This document shows positions 25,486 through 26,420 of a stretch of 26,420 nucleotides of DNA, piece by piece. The stretch covers positions 1-26,420 of the forward strand of contig JBOHTO010000047.1 of NCBI GenBank assembly GCA_050733695.1. Direction: 5' to 3'. Under the pieces are notes generated by a model, which searched no databases, was not told the DNA's origin, and was given only the letters and a program-made list of their open reading frames with translations. Source of the stretch: JBOHTO01 sp050733695. Its GTDB lineage: Bacteria > Gemmatimonadota > Gemmatimonadetes > Gemmatimonadales > Gemmatimonadaceae. The translations under genes were made by a program, and so were the position numbers. Each line of letters opens with the position of its first letter. Positions within the stretch are counted from its first letter, which is position 1.

Positions 25486-26420
25486 TCACGGGGTGGACGC
25501 GATGGGCACGTCGTCAAACGACAGCACGGTGCCGCCCGGCACACTCTCGCGGAGATGCCGCAGCGCGGTCGCCGCGCGAAACAGCATCTCGACTGCATCA
25601 ACGGGATAGGATGCGAAATCGGCGGCGGCCGCAAACCCTGCGTGCATGGCCAGCGATTGAATGCCGCCGTTTGCGAGGAAGGGCGACTCCGCAAGCCGGT
25701 GACGCAGCCGCTCCACTATGCGAGGAGCGCCGGCCGGTTCCGTCGCAGCCGCAACGATGCCGAACTCGCCCGCTCCCAACCGGCCGAATGCATCCGACCC
25801 GCGTCCCGTACCGCGACACACCGTACCAACATGCTCTGCCAGGCGATCCAGCCGTTCAGTCGTCGCCGTGGTTTCTTCCGCGGCGGAACTGGTCACGCTG
25901 AACGCAATGCAGGTCAAGGGCGCGTGACGTCGCTGCGCTTCAGACCCGATCTCCTTGGCGCGAAGGGCAAGCCCCCGCGTGCTGTAGAGTCCTGTTGCGG
26001 CATCGATCAGACTTTCCCGGTCGATCCTTGCCAGTTCCAGCTTCGCCGCCACGAGCAGCGCTATCTGAAGAAGCAGAATCTCGCCATCGAGCGGCAGCGA
26101 GCAATAGAGCCACGCGCCGGCAGTATGGGCTTCCAACCGTCGCGCTCGGGCAACGTCCACCGCCGTGGTGATGATGACAGGCGTGGCCGAGCCGATCCTT
26201 GCCTCCGACCGGAGCCGTCGGCACACCTCCACACCCGAGATATCGGGCATCCGATCGTCGAGAATCACGAGATCCGGCTTCGTGCGACCGATGAGGTCGA
26301 GCGCCTCGTGACCTCCGCGCGCCGTGAGCACGGCGTAGCCCTGCGGCGCGAGAATGCTTTCCAGGGAGCGCGCGGCCCACTCCTGGTCATCGGCGATGAC
26401 GACCAGCGGCGGGCGCGAGG
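25486..26420 (-). CDS. Response regulator with degenerate GGDEF domain, N-terminally cut by the window edge
   Basis: The frame is open to the right edge, so the start is missing; about 311 residues are visible. The receiver domain begins almost at the edge ('LVVIADDQEWAARSLESIL') and has the phospho-acceptor Asp in 'LVILDDRMPD' and a Thr-Thr at the signalling position ('VIITTAVD'). It is followed by a GGDEF-like fold: 'DAATGLYSTRGLALR' replaces the usual DALTGLxNR, and the active-site loop reads 'RLGAGEF' instead of RLGGDEF. Loss of the second Gly and the Asp suggests it does not make cyclic di-GMP and may act as a binding or protein-contact domain (inference). It lies upstream of the NtrC-type regulator on the same strand, 438 bp away, and may belong to the same signalling circuit. 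Confidence 0.85.
   Translation of the reverse strand, partial: SRPPLVVIADDQEWAARSLESILAPQGYAVLTARGGHEALDLIGRTKPDLVILDDRMPDISGVEVCRRLRSEARIGSATPVIITTAVDVARARRLEAHTAGAWLYCSLPLDGEILLLQIALLVAAKLELARIDRESLIDAATGLYSTRGLALRAKEIGSEAQRRHAPLTCIAFSVTSSAAEETTATTERLDRLAEHVGTVCRGTGRGSDAFGRLGAGEFGIVAAATEPAGAPRIVERLRHRLAESPFLANGGIQSLAMHAGFAAAADFASYPVDAVEMLFRAATALRHLRESVPGGTVLSFDDVPIASTP

Noticed and set aside
25136..25609. 157-residue plus-strand frame across the spacer and the end of the receiver/GGDEF gene
   Set aside because: Arg/Ser-rich composition without motifs; half of it is antisense to a supported gene.

Overview
The window is a dense, GC-rich bacterial chromosome segment with about 20 genes and short spacers. 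It shows a diderm envelope: a signal-peptide beta-barrel protein, a lipoprotein and a periplasmic M23 peptidase. It also carries an Sdh1-type succinate dehydrogenase, a TIGR02587/TIGR02588 pair, and a large soluble-kinase/NtrC signalling cluster. Together these suggest Gemmatimonadota or a nearby phylum. That assignment is inferred from gene content, not from a marker gene. No tRNA, rRNA, insertion sequence, phage gene or CRISPR array was seen.

Layout, left to right. (1) Positions 1-4375, plus strand: the C-terminal end of a ChlI/MoxR-like AAA+ protein, an MscS channel and a 1026-residue coiled-coil/P-loop protein, joined by GTGA and ATGA stop-start overlaps. (2) Positions 8743-4397, minus strand: succinate dehydrogenase (five-helix anchor, flavoprotein, iron-sulfur protein), then a small TPR-like gene that appears frameshifted, then a SET-domain methyltransferase with a very basic tail. 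A candidate promoter lies at 8875-8904. (3) Positions 9029-10186, plus strand: an acetyltransferase and a cytidylate-kinase-like protein. (4) Positions 12905-10267, minus strand: an MFS exporter followed by the TIGR02587 and TIGR02588 proteins. (5) Positions 12956-14239, plus strand: a VWA protein of the type that normally partners ChlI-like AAA+ ATPases. (6) Positions 16329-14199, minus strand: a beta-barrel protein and a CopC-CopD fusion. (7) Citrate synthase (minus) diverging from a TSUP permease (plus), then an M23 peptidase (plus). (8) Positions 21540-20190, minus strand: a TPR protein coupled to an EVE-domain protein, whose end overlaps the M23 gene antiparallel by 140 bp. (9) A ZU5-like lipoprotein (plus), then, on the minus strand, an NtrC-type regulator with its soluble histidine kinase and a receiver plus degenerate-GGDEF protein that runs off the right edge.

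Two TCA-cycle loci (succinate dehydrogenase and citrate synthase) sit among envelope, copper and signalling genes. Non-coding features worth attention are: a palindromic repeat of the ATTCCC-N8-GGGAAT type at two places, one followed by a six-unit tandem array; a perfect 11-bp tandem repeat upstream of the beta-barrel gene that looks like an OmpR/PhoB-family site; and an inverted repeat between citrate synthase and the permease. The best candidates for an undescribed system are the AAA+/MscS/giant-ATPase operon and the SET gene attached to the succinate dehydrogenase operon.
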